Source: JAGNNV01 sp031412915
GTDB taxonomy: Bacteria; Acidobacteriota; Vicinamibacteria; Fen-336; JAGNNV01
Length of the DNA stretch: 64,000 nt
Reading direction: 5' to 3'
Assembly: GCA_031412915.1 (NCBI GenBank)
Contig: JANODX010000054.1
Coordinates: 15,593 to 79,592, forward strand
Positions within the stretch are counted from its first letter, which is position 1. Each line of letters starts with the position of its first letter. Under the pieces are notes generated by a model, which worked only from the letters and a program-made list of their open reading frames with translations, was not told where the DNA came from and made no database searches. The translations under genes and the position numbers were made by a program. This document shows, piece by piece, positions 16,743 through 25,373 of the stretch.

Positions 16743-17503
16743 GCCCAGGTCTTCCAGGGCGCCCCGTTTCGCCAGAGTTCCTCAAGATGTTGACGGTCTC
16801 TTATGGTGTCCATAGGATGCCAGAAACCTCGATGCTGATAGGCGCTCAGCTGGCCCTTGCGGGCGAGGCTTCGAAGGGGTTCGCCTTCGAAGCTGGACTT
16901 ATCGTTCCGAATCTCATCCAGTACTCGGGGCGAGAGAACGAAGAACCCCGCGTTGATCCACTCATCCGGGCTGACCGGCTTTTCGCGGAAGCGCACCACC
17001 CGACCCTTCTTCAACGACAACACACCATAACGCGATGGGGGATTGACCGCGGTGAGTGTGGCCAGGCGCCCCTGTGCCTTGTGGAATCGCACCAGACGCG
17101 TGATGTTCACGTCCCCCACGCCATCGCCGTAGGTCAGGCAGAAGTCCCCGTCCAGATAGGGCCGAACATAGAGGAGCCGCCCGCCGGTGCCGGACTCCAA
17201 CCCGGTCTCCACGAGCGTGACCTTCCACGGCTCCGCCGTGCCATTGCAAAGTTGGGTGGCTCCGGTCCCGAGGTCGAAGGTCACGTCAGAATGACGCAGG
17301 GCGTAGCCGGAAAAGTACTGCTTGATCTCGTAGCTTCTGTATCCGCAGCAGACGATGAATTCGGAGAATCCATGCGCGGCATAGGTCTTCATGATGTGCC
17401 ACAAGATTGGACGGCCCCCGATCTCCACCATGGGCTTGGGGACCCTGTGTGTCTCCTCGGACAGGCGCGTTCCCAACCCTCCCGCGAGAATGACGACTTT
17501 CAT
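16739..17503 (-). CDS. rfbF: Glucose-1-phosphate cytidylyltransferase
   Basis: 254 residues, the usual length. The nucleotidyltransferase motif MKVVILAGGLGTRLSEET is followed by the CTP-specific landmarks RVPKPMVEIGGRPILWHIMK, CCGYRSYEIKQYF and CLTYGDGVGDVNI. EFFxxx-like C-terminal elements GFWHPMDTIRDRQHLEELW complete the family signature. It makes CDP-glucose from CTP and glucose-1-phosphate, the first committed step of the operon. It is the first gene of a four-gene overlapping run and its promoter should lie within the 590-base stretch upstream (17504-18096). Confidence 0.96.
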   Translation of the reverse strand: MKVVILAGGLGTRLSEETHRVPKPMVEIGGRPILWHIMKTYAAHGFSEFIVCCGYRSYEIKQYFSGYALRHSDVTFDLGTGATQLCNGTAEPWKVTLVETGLESGTGGRLLYVRPYLDGDFCLTYGDGVGDVNITRLVRFHKAQGRLATLTAVNPPSRYGVLSLKKGRVVRFREKPVSPDEWINAGFFVLSPRVLDEIRNDKSSFEGEPLRSLARKGQLSAYQHRGFWHPMDTIRDRQHLEELWRNGAPWKTWA

Positions 17504-18096
17504 GCCTTTGATCGTGAGAGTCTAAGGCGGGAGTGACCCGCTCGGCAAGAAGATGGACCAGTCGATGATGGAGATAGCATTCGCCCGATATCTCATGCCC
17601 ACAAAGTTGATTGTATCGGCTGGTGTTCTGGGTGTAACTCTGTCGACGATATATGACCCTGTGGTAGTGGACAGATTCCACGCAGCGCCAAATCCGCCTG
17701 AAGAGGTAGGCAAGGTGGAAAAGCCAGACCTGCCCCTCGCCAGCAGTTGATACAAACGGTGCGCGGGGAGGCAGGAGCGAACACGCACCACGAAGCCCTC
17801 CGTAGCTCTGGTCGCGAAGCACGCCTGCCTACACATTCACTCGCTGTTCGTATCCGGCGTTGCCCGGAAAGAAAGGGGCCAAGTAGAGGAGCTTGCGCGT
17901 CTTCCGCGTGCGGCGACTGCGCTCGCAAAGCTGGCAACCCGGCATGCCCGAGCGATCAGGGCAAGGGCCGCGCCACGAGGAAACCCAGCACATCAAGCCA
18001 AGGTATACGGCGTGTGAAGGGGCTCTCCCTAGTTGCAGCATCTACGATTTCCTCACACTCCGCGTCCGGTAGGAGGGGTCCGCGCCGTCTCGTCAT
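17504..18096. other. 593-base gene-poor stretch upstream of rfbF
   Basis: This stretch probably carries the promoter and leader of the rfbF operon. A minus-strand frame ending at 17522 has protein-like composition in its last 60 codons (VTPRTPADTINFVGMRY, ANAISIIDWSIF) and could be the tail of a lost gene, but its upstream part looks random. No tRNA or clear terminator was seen. Confidence 0.4.
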
Positions 18097-18786
18097 TCAT
18101 GTTGTGAGTTGGTGCTCCCCACGACGGACACGAGCGGCTTCCAGGAACTTCATCGGATGGGGGAAGTGCTCACTTAGCGCGCGGATGTCCGCGTCATCCC
18201 AGGTCCACCACCGCGATTCGAGAAGCTGGGATCGGAGCGGCTCTTCGAAGCGATAGCCTTTGACGCGGGCGGGCACACCAACCACAAGGGCGTAAGGCGG
18301 TACGTCTTTGGTAACCACGGCGCCGGCACCCACGACGGCCCCGTGGCCGATCCTTACCCCGGCCAGGATAAGTGCGCCGGCGGACAGGAGAACGTCGGCA
18401 CCAATCTCGACCTGGCTTGGGGTCTCGCGGGTGTCCGCCGTGACCCAGCCCCGCCCTGGGTTGGAGAAGAGGTGGCTCGTGCCCAGATGCCCAAGGGCGT
18501 GGTTTTCCAACCCGACCCGGCACGCCTGCGAAATACAGGAGAAGGCGCCGATGCGGGCGCAGGCCAGGATCGCCGTCCCTTCCCCTATATAGGCGTAACG
18601 GTCGATCGTACGGAGCGAGGCTGTTACGGAGACGTTGCCTCGAATGATGACACCCCTGCCCACGGCAACGGAGGGGGGCAAGAGGGAGTCGATACTGCAG
18701 GATGGAAATTGCCGAGGGTAGAGGAGGCGTATTTTGAGGTAGGTCTTGATGTCGGCACTCACCCTCTCAATACCGCGCATAGTCAT
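18097..18786 (-). CDS. CatB-like hexapeptide-repeat O-acetyltransferase
   Basis: 229 residues, ATG at 18786 overlapping the upstream glycosyltransferase stop (ATGA). The left-handed beta-helix appears as VAVGRGVIIRGNVSVTASL, YIGEGTAILACARIGAFSCI and VEIGADVLLSAGALILAGV. A histidine-bearing loop LENHALGHLGTSHLF supplies the likely catalytic His, and DVPPYALVVGVPARVKGYRF closes the domain. It should acetylate a sugar of the glycan or a nucleotide-sugar intermediate. It shares the C-terminal layout (W-W-x-W-D) with the acetyltransferase at 4595-5242, so the two are paralogues with different loops. Confidence 0.87.
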   Translation of the reverse strand: MTMRGIERVSADIKTYLKIRLLYPRQFPSCSIDSLLPPSVAVGRGVIIRGNVSVTASLRTIDRYAYIGEGTAILACARIGAFSCISQACRVGLENHALGHLGTSHLFSNPGRGWVTADTRETPSQVEIGADVLLSAGALILAGVRIGHGAVVGAGAVVTKDVPPYALVVGVPARVKGYRFEEPLRSQLLESRWWTWDDADIRALSEHFPHPMKFLEAARVRRGEHQLTT

Positions 18787-19982
18787 CGCCGAAACGTCCT
18801 CTCGAGGAGAGCGAGAAGGCGCACCTTCTCGACCTCCCAGTTGTACCGCTGGAGATGCGCTCGCCGTCCATTCTCACCGCGGCGGCGCATTTCATCGGGG
18901 TCCTGGAATACTGCCATAATCGAGGCGGCGATGGCCTCGGGGCTGGTGTCGGGAAGAAGAAAGCCTGAATCACATTCGTCCACGACCCGCCGGTTCTCTG
19001 GGAGGTCGCTAACAAGCATCGGTATTCCCGCGGCCATGTATTCGAATAGCTTGTTGGCAGAAGCGAGTCGCTTGCTCTCGTTTATTGCCTCCAGCACCAG
19101 CATTCCGAGGTCTCCTCCAGCCGTCCAGGCAACGAGGTGTTCCTGAGGGACTGCATCCAGGAAGCGTACGCGCTCTGAAAGGTTCCGGTCACGGACGAGC
19201 GTAAGGAGGGTCTCTCGGAGCGGACCATCGCCAAGCAAGATGATGCGCATCCGCTCGTCGAGGTGCTCCGCTGAGAGAACCAGTTGCGACAGCCCTCGGC
19301 CAGAGTTCATCATCCCCTGATATAGGACAACCCGGTCGCCGGGCGACAGGCCGAGCGCATCGCGAATCCGGTTGCGGGAAGGGACCGACTTGACAGTTTC
19401 GGGACAATTCCGGATCACGTCGACCTGCTCTCTTCCATACGTCGAGCGGAAATACGATGCGTAGCTTTCGTTCGTTGTGACGAATAGATCTACCTCGCGG
19501 ATGAGTCGCTGCTCATGGCGCCCGCCAATTCTCCGGGCCAGGTCGACTAGCAGGCTGAAGATGAACGACTTGGGAAACCGCGCGACGGACGGATAGAACT
19601 GGTTTACAGTCGCCAGGTAGATCTCGTGCGAGTCGTAGGCAAGGCGCGCTCCGCGCGCCCGCGCGATTCGTGCTGCTGGCGACAGCGTTGGGTAGTCGTT
19701 CGCATAGACGAGATCGTAGGAGTCACCCGTATCGAGCGCCGCTTTGACAAAGGCATCGAAGTGTCGATGGAGAAGGAGATACCGCCGCAAGCCGCGCGGT
19801 TGGAAGAGCGCCGGGTCAAGCGCCCGCAGAATCACGCGTTCGTCGAACAGCCCCGCCCCCTCGAACCGTCCCTGTTCACAGAACAGAGAGACTTTCGCGA
19901 TTCTGCTCGCTGTCCGCACAAAACGGGTCACGCGGGCGTCTAGGCCCACTGGACCGTTTAGCAACACACAGATGTGCTTCAT
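18783..19982 (-). CDS. Family 4 glycosyltransferase
   Basis: 399 residues from the ATG at 19982 (MKHICVLLNGPVGLDARVTR); an earlier in-frame start at 20012 adds ten implausible residues. A GT-B fold is evident: the N-domain segment RLAYDSHEIYL is the usual acceptor-side motif of wall teichoic or capsular GT4 enzymes, and the C-domain holds DRVVLYQGMMNSGRGLSQL, RIILLGDGPLRETLL and the donor-site ESKRLASANKLFEYMAAGIP with the E-x7-E type acidic region. It closely parallels the plus-strand GT at 20486-21679. Role: addition of a sugar to the repeat unit. It overlaps the acetyltransferase gene downstream. Confidence 0.92.
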   Translation of the reverse strand: MKHICVLLNGPVGLDARVTRFVRTASRIAKVSLFCEQGRFEGAGLFDERVILRALDPALFQPRGLRRYLLLHRHFDAFVKAALDTGDSYDLVYANDYPTLSPAARIARARGARLAYDSHEIYLATVNQFYPSVARFPKSFIFSLLVDLARRIGGRHEQRLIREVDLFVTTNESYASYFRSTYGREQVDVIRNCPETVKSVPSRNRIRDALGLSPGDRVVLYQGMMNSGRGLSQLVLSAEHLDERMRIILLGDGPLRETLLTLVRDRNLSERVRFLDAVPQEHLVAWTAGGDLGMLVLEAINESKRLASANKLFEYMAAGIPMLVSDLPENRRVVDECDSGFLLPDTSPEAIAASIMAVFQDPDEMRRRGENGRRAHLQRYNWEVEKVRLLALLERTFRR

Positions 19983-20485
19983 CGGATCGGTGGAAGCCAA
20001 TTGCGCCCTCACAGAGAGCGGGGGACGGGGGCTGTGCGTGCCACCTCACTGTGCCCGTTGGTCGAATCCTTGTCGGTCATATGCTTTTGGCATAAACGAT
20101 TCTGGCACGGTCTGGCCCTCCCGCTATTCCGCTCGATGCCTCCGCTCGACGCTGCCACTCATTTCCCCCTTGGGGAACGGCTGCGGATCTCCGATCAAGC
20201 TATCAGCCTTCAAGGGGAGCCCATTCTCTAGATCAGGGGACGTGAACTATAGAATCGACCCTGGTGAATTTTTCGTGATCAAGAATGAACTCAGGGAGAA
20301 GAACCGGTCGACCCCAAAGCTCCAGCATGGATCGCGGCAGCCACCCGGATATGGGACCTATCCACTCCCATCGGACCGGGCGCTCTCGTGAAGGACCCGT
20401 CTGGCCGGCTCTCCGTCCCTTCGGGCCTGACCTGGTTCACGAAGCGCTCTTCCTTGCTGGTTCCCATCCCTTACCCTCCGCTCTT
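19983..20485. other. Divergent intergenic region between two GT4 genes
   Basis: About 500 bases between divergently transcribed glycosyltransferase genes, so promoters for both the minus-strand GT/acetyltransferase pair and the plus-strand amidation cassette should be here. An AT-rich CTATAGAAT near 20246 could be a -10 element, but no -35 at proper distance stands out. No RNA gene or protein-coding frame was recognised. Confidence 0.4.
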
Positions 20486-21679
20486 ATGAAAAAGGTGTGC
20501 GTCTTGCTCCCGTGGTCCGTCTCGAGCGACAGTCGCGCCCAGCGGACGATCCGCACCATGTCCCGCCACGCCGAGGTCCACCTCTACTTCGTCCCCAAGA
20601 GCCCCGCCGACACCGGTGGCGACATCCACGCTGGCAGGAACTTCCGCCTCATCCCCATCCCCCACGCCACAGGCCGCCTCGACTGGGCGCTCCGGAACTC
20701 GTTCTTCTACTTCGAGACGAGGTACCTGTCCGACGCCGTCGAGGCGACCGGCGAGAGGTACGACATCGTATACGCCCACGACCTGCACTCCGCCTACCCG
20801 GCGCAGACGATTGCCCGAAAGCAGGGCGCCAAGATCCTCTACGACGTCCACGACCTCACAATCGAGACCATCAACCAGGGCTTCCCCGAGACTGCTCCCC
20901 TCCACAAGAGGGTCAAGTACGCCCTGGCTAAGTGGGTCATGAGGACCGCCGCAACCCGGTGGGAAAGGGCCTTCATCCGGAAGGCCGACCTCGTCCTCGC
21001 CCCCACGGAGTCTTGGCTCGGCCACCTCCGGGAGTGCTATGGCATCGCAGGTGGCCTCGTCGTCCCCAACTTCCCGGAGTACCGGGAGGTCCAGCGCACC
21101 GAACGACTCCACTACGACGCCGGACTCCCCCGCGCCACCCGCATCGCGCTCTACCACGGGTCCCTCGGCCGGGGCCGCTACCTCCAGGAGATCGTCCGCA
21201 GCGCGGAGCATCTCGCCGAGGGCAACGCTCTCGTCCTCGTCGGCAACGGACCCCTCCTCCCGGAACTCAAGGCCGTGGCCCCACCGAAGGTCCGGTTCCT
21301 CGACTTCGTCCCCTACGACGAACTCCTCCCCCTGGCCAGCGCAGCCTCCCTAGGCCTGATCCTCATCGACCATATCAACCTCTCGAAGAAGTACGCCCTG
21401 GCCAACAAGCTCACCGAGTACATGGCCTCCGGTGTCGCCGTCCTCGGCTCCGATTCCCCCGAGAACCGCCGGATCCTGACCGACGCCGACGCCGGGTACC
21501 TCTACCAGGTCACCACCCCCGAGGCCCTGGGCGCCCACATCAACGGCCTCCTGGCCAAGCCGGAGGACCTGGTCGAGAAGGGCCGCAACGGGCAGAGGGC
21601 CTTCCGCCATCGGTACCATTGGGAGGCCTGCGAGCCTCTCTTCGAACAGGCGTTCCTGAAACTCCTGAGTGCGCCGTGA
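20486..21679 (+). CDS. Family 4 glycosyltransferase
   Basis: 397 residues from the ATG at 20486 (MKKVCVLLPWSVSSDSRAQR), since the upstream in-frame extension has no protein character. GT-B features are AKILYDVHDLTIETINQGFP in the N-domain, ATRIALYHGSLGRGRYLQEI, LVLVGNGPLLPELKAV and INLSKKYALANKLTEYMASG in the donor domain. It is similar in layout to the GT at 18783-19982. It opens a tightly overlapping four-gene plus-strand cassette whose codons are markedly richer in C/G-ending forms than the neighbours, and its stop overlaps the hisH-like start (GTGA). Confidence 0.92.
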   Translation: MKKVCVLLPWSVSSDSRAQRTIRTMSRHAEVHLYFVPKSPADTGGDIHAGRNFRLIPIPHATGRLDWALRNSFFYFETRYLSDAVEATGERYDIVYAHDLHSAYPAQTIARKQGAKILYDVHDLTIETINQGFPETAPLHKRVKYALAKWVMRTAATRWERAFIRKADLVLAPTESWLGHLRECYGIAGGLVVPNFPEYREVQRTERLHYDAGLPRATRIALYHGSLGRGRYLQEIVRSAEHLAEGNALVLVGNGPLLPELKAVAPPKVRFLDFVPYDELLPLASAASLGLILIDHINLSKKYALANKLTEYMASGVAVLGSDSPENRRILTDADAGYLYQVTTPEALGAHINGLLAKPEDLVEKGRNGQRAFRHRYHWEACEPLFEQAFLKLLSAP

Positions 21680-22281
21680 TCACCATCGTCGACTACGGCA
21701 TGGGGAACCTCGCCTCCATCGCCAACATGCTAAAGCGGATCGGTTGCCCCTCCGTCACGACCGCCGACCCCGCTGCCATTGCCGCGGCCACCCGTCTCAT
21801 CCTTCCCGGCGTGGGGGCCTTCGACACCGGAATGCGGAACCTCCGAGAGCGGGGGGTCGTAGAGGTCCTGGAGAAGCGGGTCCGCGGCGACGGGGTCCCC
21901 CTCCTCGGCATCTGCCTCGGCATGCAGCTCCTCGCCTGGTCCAGCGAGGAGGGGGAGCTGCCCGGCCTCGGGTGGCTGGAGGCCACCGCCGTCCGTTTCC
22001 GGGGGCCGGGCATCAAGGTTCCTCACATGGGCTGGAACACCGTGCGGCCCCGGACGCCCGGCGGCCTGTTCGAGGGATTGGCCGATCCCCCCCGGTTCTA
22101 CTTCGTCCACGCCTACCACCTGCGCCTCGACCGCCCGGAGGACCTCCTCGGCGAGACCGACCACGGAGGCCCTTTCCCCTCGGCCGTCCGGTCCGGCAAT
22201 CTCCTCGGGGTCCAGTTCCATCCCGAGAAGAGCCATCGGTTCGGCATGGGGCTGCTGCGGAACTTCGCCGGGATCGCCTGA
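21676..22281 (+). CDS. hisH: HisH-like glutamine amidotransferase subunit (glycan amidation)
   Basis: 201 residues from the GTG at 21676, which overlaps the previous stop and gives the canonical MITIVDYGMGNLASIANML opening. The class I glutaminase triad is visible: the nucleophile Cys in LLGICLGMQLL and His-x-Glu in LLGVQFHPEKS. The oxyanion region LILPGVGAF is present. It releases ammonia from glutamine. Because its partner is a WbuZ-type HisF and the next gene is an N-acetyl sugar amidotransferase, it should feed ammonia to sugar amidation rather than histidine synthesis; no other his genes are in the window. Confidence 0.94.
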   Translation: MITIVDYGMGNLASIANMLKRIGCPSVTTADPAAIAAATRLILPGVGAFDTGMRNLRERGVVEVLEKRVRGDGVPLLGICLGMQLLAWSSEEGELPGLGWLEATAVRFRGPGIKVPHMGWNTVRPRTPGGLFEGLADPPRFYFVHAYHLRLDRPEDLLGETDHGGPFPSAVRSGNLLGVQFHPEKSHRFGMGLLRNFAGIA

Positions 22282-23036
22282 TGCTGGGAATGCGGGTGAT
22301 CCCGGTCCTGCTGCTCGCCGAGGACGGACTGGTCAAGACCGTCCGGTACAAGACGCCCACCTACGTCGGGGATCCCATCAATGCCGTGCGGATCTTCAAC
22401 GAGAAGGAGGTGGACGAGATCTTCGTTCTGGACATTCGGGCAACACCGGAGGGTCGGGGCCCGGATTTCGAGCGGATCCGGGAGCTGGCGGGGGAGTGCT
22501 TTATGCCCCTTGGCTACGGCGGCGGGGTGCGGACCCTCGGTGACATCGACCGCTTGATCGCGGTCGGCGTCGAGAAGGTCGCCGTTAACTCTCGCGCCGT
22601 CGAGGAGCCAGGTTTCATGAAAGAGGCGGCTGACCGGTTCGGATCCTCCACGCTCGTTGCCTCCATCGACGTGAAGACGGGTTTTTTCGGCCGCACAACC
22701 GTGTGGAGCGCGGGCGGGAAGCGTGACTCGAAACGCGACCCCGCGGAGTTCGCGAAGACCATGGAGGGAATGGGGGCCGGGGAGATCCTCCTCAACTCCA
22801 TCGACCGGGACGGGACCTTCTCCGGCTACGACCTTGACCTCATCCGCCGGGTGGCCGACGCAGCTTCCGTTCCCGTGGTCGCCTGCGGAGGGGCTGGGAG
22901 CCTCGGGGACCTCCATCGCGCCATCGGCGCTCATGCCTCGGCTGCGGCAGCCGGCAGCCTCTTCGTCTTCCAGGGTCCCCACCGCGCGGTCCTCATATCG
23001 TACCCCTCGCCCAACGACCTCGAGGCGGCCCGGTGA
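22281..23036 (+). CDS. wbuZ: WbuZ-type HisF homologue, glycosyl amidation-associated
   Basis: 251 residues; the ATG shares one base with the hisH-like stop (TGATG). It is a TIM-barrel of HisF type: MRVIPVLLLAEDGLVKTVRY, DPINAVRIFNEKEVDEIFVL, LGYGGGVRTLGDIDRLIAVG and VPVVACGGAGSLGDL. The catalytic Asp of true HisF (PCLDV) is replaced here by Leu (PVLLL), as in WbuZ proteins, so the cyclase activity on PRFAR is not expected. The second phosphate-site Asp in VASIDVKTG remains. Its role is probably to channel ammonia to the amidotransferase encoded next. Confidence 0.93.
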   Translation: MLGMRVIPVLLLAEDGLVKTVRYKTPTYVGDPINAVRIFNEKEVDEIFVLDIRATPEGRGPDFERIRELAGECFMPLGYGGGVRTLGDIDRLIAVGVEKVAVNSRAVEEPGFMKEAADRFGSSTLVASIDVKTGFFGRTTVWSAGGKRDSKRDPAEFAKTMEGMGAGEILLNSIDRDGTFSGYDLDLIRRVADAASVPVVACGGAGSLGDLHRAIGAHASAAAAGSLFVFQGPHRAVLISYPSPNDLEAAR

Positions 23037-24139
23037 CCCGTGAGTGCTCCCGCTGCGTCCTCCGGGTGGAGGATGATCCGGACCTCCAATTCGATTCGGA
23101 GGGACTCTGTTCCTTCTGCCGCCACTACGACGCCCGGATCCGGCGAACGATCGACCCCGGGGAGTTGGGCCGGATCATGGACGAGGTGAAGCAGAAGGGG
23201 ACGGGCCAGCCCTACGACTGCGTCATCGGCCTCAGTGGCGGAGTCGACAGCTCCTGGGTGCTCCTCCTCGCCCGGAAGCACGGCCTCCGTCCGCTGGTGG
23301 TGCACCTGGACAACGGCTGGAACTCGGAACTGGCGGTCAGCAATATCGAGAACCTAGTGAAGCGCCTCAGCGCGGACCTCTATACATACGTCATCTCATG
23401 GGGGGAGTTCCGGGACCTGCAGCTCTCCTACTTCAAGGCTTCGGTCGTGGATATTGAGGCGGTCTCGGACCACGCGATCTTCGCCTGCCTCTACCGAGTC
23501 GCGGCGGCCAAGGGGATTCGGTTCGTGCTGAACGGGACCAACCTTGCGACGGAGGGGTTTCTGCCGGCCTCTTGGGTGCACAACAAGCTCGACCTCACAA
23601 ACCTCCGTTCCATCCACCGCGCCCACGGCTCAGTACCCCTGAAGACCTTCCCGACAATGGGGGTGCTTCGGCACTGGTGGTACACGAAGGTCCGCGGGAT
23701 CCGGTCTGTGGCGCTCCTCGACCACACGCTCTACGTGAAGGACGAGGCGAAGAAGGCTCTGGCGGCGCAGGTGGGCTGGCGGGACTACGGCGGGAAGCAC
23801 TACGAGTCGGTATTCACGCGCTTCTATCAAGCGTACATCCTTCCCCGGAAGTTCGGCATCGACAAGCGGCGGTCCCACTTCTCGACGCTGATCTGCGCGG
23901 GACAGATGACGCGAGAGGAAGCGCTGGCGGCGCTGGCGAAGCCCATCTGCGACCCGGGGCAGCTAGCGGTGGACCGGGAGTTCGTGATGAAGAAGCTAGG
24001 TTTCGACGAGGCCTCGTTCGAGGCGTACATGCGGGTGCCGCCGCGGTCGCACTTCGCGTACGGGTCCCACCTGAAGATCTACCGGGCGCTGCGGCCCCTG
24101 GTGCGGCTGTGGCGGAAGCTGAGACCGCGGCAGGTGTGA
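23033..24139 (+). CDS. N-acetyl sugar amidotransferase (WbuX/PseA/WbpG family)
   Basis: 368 residues, GTG start overlapping the wbuZ stop (GTGA). The N-terminus has a zinc-binding pair (CSRCVL and CSFCRHYD) and the PP-loop ATP-pyrophosphatase motif CVIGLSGGVDSSWVLLLA at about residues 61-78. The family converts an acetamido group or carboxylate of a nucleotide sugar into an amidino or amide group with ammonia supplied by the HisH/HisF pair, as in Pseudomonas O5 and E. coli O145 antigens. Genes for an uronic acid precursor are not in the window. The stop lies 57 bases from the end of a convergent GT gene. Confidence 0.94.
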   Translation: MTRECSRCVLRVEDDPDLQFDSEGLCSFCRHYDARIRRTIDPGELGRIMDEVKQKGTGQPYDCVIGLSGGVDSSWVLLLARKHGLRPLVVHLDNGWNSELAVSNIENLVKRLSADLYTYVISWGEFRDLQLSYFKASVVDIEAVSDHAIFACLYRVAAAKGIRFVLNGTNLATEGFLPASWVHNKLDLTNLRSIHRAHGSVPLKTFPTMGVLRHWWYTKVRGIRSVALLDHTLYVKDEAKKALAAQVGWRDYGGKHYESVFTRFYQAYILPRKFGIDKRRSHFSTLICAGQMTREEALAALAKPICDPGQLAVDREFVMKKLGFDEASFEAYMRVPPRSHFAYGSHLKIYRALRPLVRLWRKLRPRQV

Positions 24140-24200
24140 AGCGGTAGACCCGAAGTTGCTACGCGCTTCTCCACAAGGGATCACGGGCCCGGCGCTTCAC
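24136..24200. repeat. Inverted repeat enclosing both stop codons of convergent genes
   Basis: GTGAAGCG at 24136-24143 is repeated as CGCTTCAC at 24193-24200, and each copy contains the TGA of the gene that ends there. A further CGCTTC lies at 24164-24169. Paired, the arms could form a weak bidirectional terminator, but the loop is 49 bases and there is no T-run. Confidence 0.3.
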
Positions 24201-25357
24201 CTTGCTGCTGTCATCTCTTCGTAGAGCCTCGCATAACTTGCGATGCCTCCGGACAGGCTCAGCCGACGCCTCGCGACCGAACGGCACCGTTCGCGGACAG
24301 TCGGATCAGCCAGAAGCTCGGTCATCCGTTTCCAGCCTCGCCGAAATGATTCCGCCGAAAAGTCGTCCAGCACAACGCCGACTCGTTCGACCTCGAGTAT
24401 TTGGTCCACGTCCCCCACCCCGGGTCCGGTGAGGACGGGCAACCCCATAGCGAGCGCCTCGGCCAGCTTTGTCGGACAGGACGCGATTTTTGAAGGGGTG
24501 GCCCTGATGAAGAAGAAGGTCGCGCGGCACCTCGACAGCCAGCCCGGCACATCCTCGGGTGGCGCATTTTGAACCGTGATCCCGGCCCCGGTCAGGAGCG
24601 ACCGCGTGGCTTCGTCATCGTTGTTCGTCAGGAACAGCACTCGGAGATGGGAGCCGGATGCTCGAATTTCCTTCACGAACTCCAACATCTCCTTCGTCAT
24701 GTACCATCCGCCAAGAGAGCCGAAATAGACGAGATCGAATACTGGCTCCGCCTGCGGATCGGCGGGAGTGAACTGCTCGCAATCGACACACGTGGGGATG
24801 ACGTCGATCGGTAAGTTGACCCCTCTTTCTTCCAGCACGGCGCGGCCTCGTTCGGTGAGAACCACTACGCGCGCCGCGCGCTGGAGATTCCGTCTTTCCA
24901 TGGCGCGCACCCCCCTATCCACCGCACTTCCGGCGGCCCATGAGCCGGCGTCAACACGCTCGTCCGAGAAGAAGCCCCGCATGTCCAGAAGGAGCGGCCC
25001 TGGCAATCGGGAAAGACGAACCATCACGGGAGTGATGTCGCCGCGGCAATGAAACAAATCGAACTTCGACAGACGGGCCAATCTCCTCAGGAAAGAGGCG
25101 CCGTTGACCACGTCGAACATTGTCGCAGGTACCCTGGGGCTCTTGTGATACCGGAGCGGATGCCAGGTAATTCCGCTTCGCGCGAGCCGTGTCCGCATCG
25201 AAGCCAGTCGATCGGTCTCCCTGAGTCTCGAGGGCTTCTCGAACGAAATCAGTTCGAAGAGAATTCCCCGGCGCGATAACCCTTCCAGATACGGAACAAC
25301 TTGCGTCGAACCCAGCGGGTCCAGGGCCCCGTCGTAGGATAGGTAGGCGACGCGCAT
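24197..25357 (-). CDS. Family 4 glycosyltransferase
   Basis: 386 residues from the ATG at 25357 (MRVAYLSYDGALDPLGSTQV), an opening shared by many GT4 enzymes of EPS loci; an earlier ATG at 25384 would overlap asnB. The GT-B landmarks are LLLDMRGFFSDERVD, RAARVVVLTERGRAVL, FDLVYFGSLGGWYMTKEML, LRVLFLTNN, and the donor loop ATPSKIASCPTKLAEALAMG. It follows asnB by 16 bases on the same strand and is likely cotranscribed with it. Confidence 0.9.
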   Translation of the reverse strand: MRVAYLSYDGALDPLGSTQVVPYLEGLSRRGILFELISFEKPSRLRETDRLASMRTRLARSGITWHPLRYHKSPRVPATMFDVVNGASFLRRLARLSKFDLFHCRGDITPVMVRLSRLPGPLLLDMRGFFSDERVDAGSWAAGSAVDRGVRAMERRNLQRAARVVVLTERGRAVLEERGVNLPIDVIPTCVDCEQFTPADPQAEPVFDLVYFGSLGGWYMTKEMLEFVKEIRASGSHLRVLFLTNNDDEATRSLLTGAGITVQNAPPEDVPGWLSRCRATFFFIRATPSKIASCPTKLAEALAMGLPVLTGPGVGDVDQILEVERVGVVLDDFSAESFRRGWKRMTELLADPTVRERCRSVARRRLSLSGGIASYARLYEEMTAAR

Positions 25358-25373
25358 CTCCGCACTCTCTTGC

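Noticed and set aside
20085..20096. Small ATGC/GCAT palindrome as a possible operator between the divergent GT genes
   Set aside because: The stem is only four bases and sits by chance in a 500-base region; no repeat copy supports it.
20932..22281. A 449-codon plus-strand frame spanning the first GT and hisH-like genes
   Set aside because: Its first 250 residues are a Pro/Arg-rich shadow of the GT4 gene; only the last 201 residues are the real hisH-like protein, with its own GTG start at 21676.
21669..23036. A 455-codon frame read as one protein across hisH and hisF regions, suggesting a HisH-HisF fusion
   Set aside because: The N-terminal half is a shadow of the hisH-like gene in another frame; the real HisF-like protein starts with ATG at 22281, so there are two separate genes.
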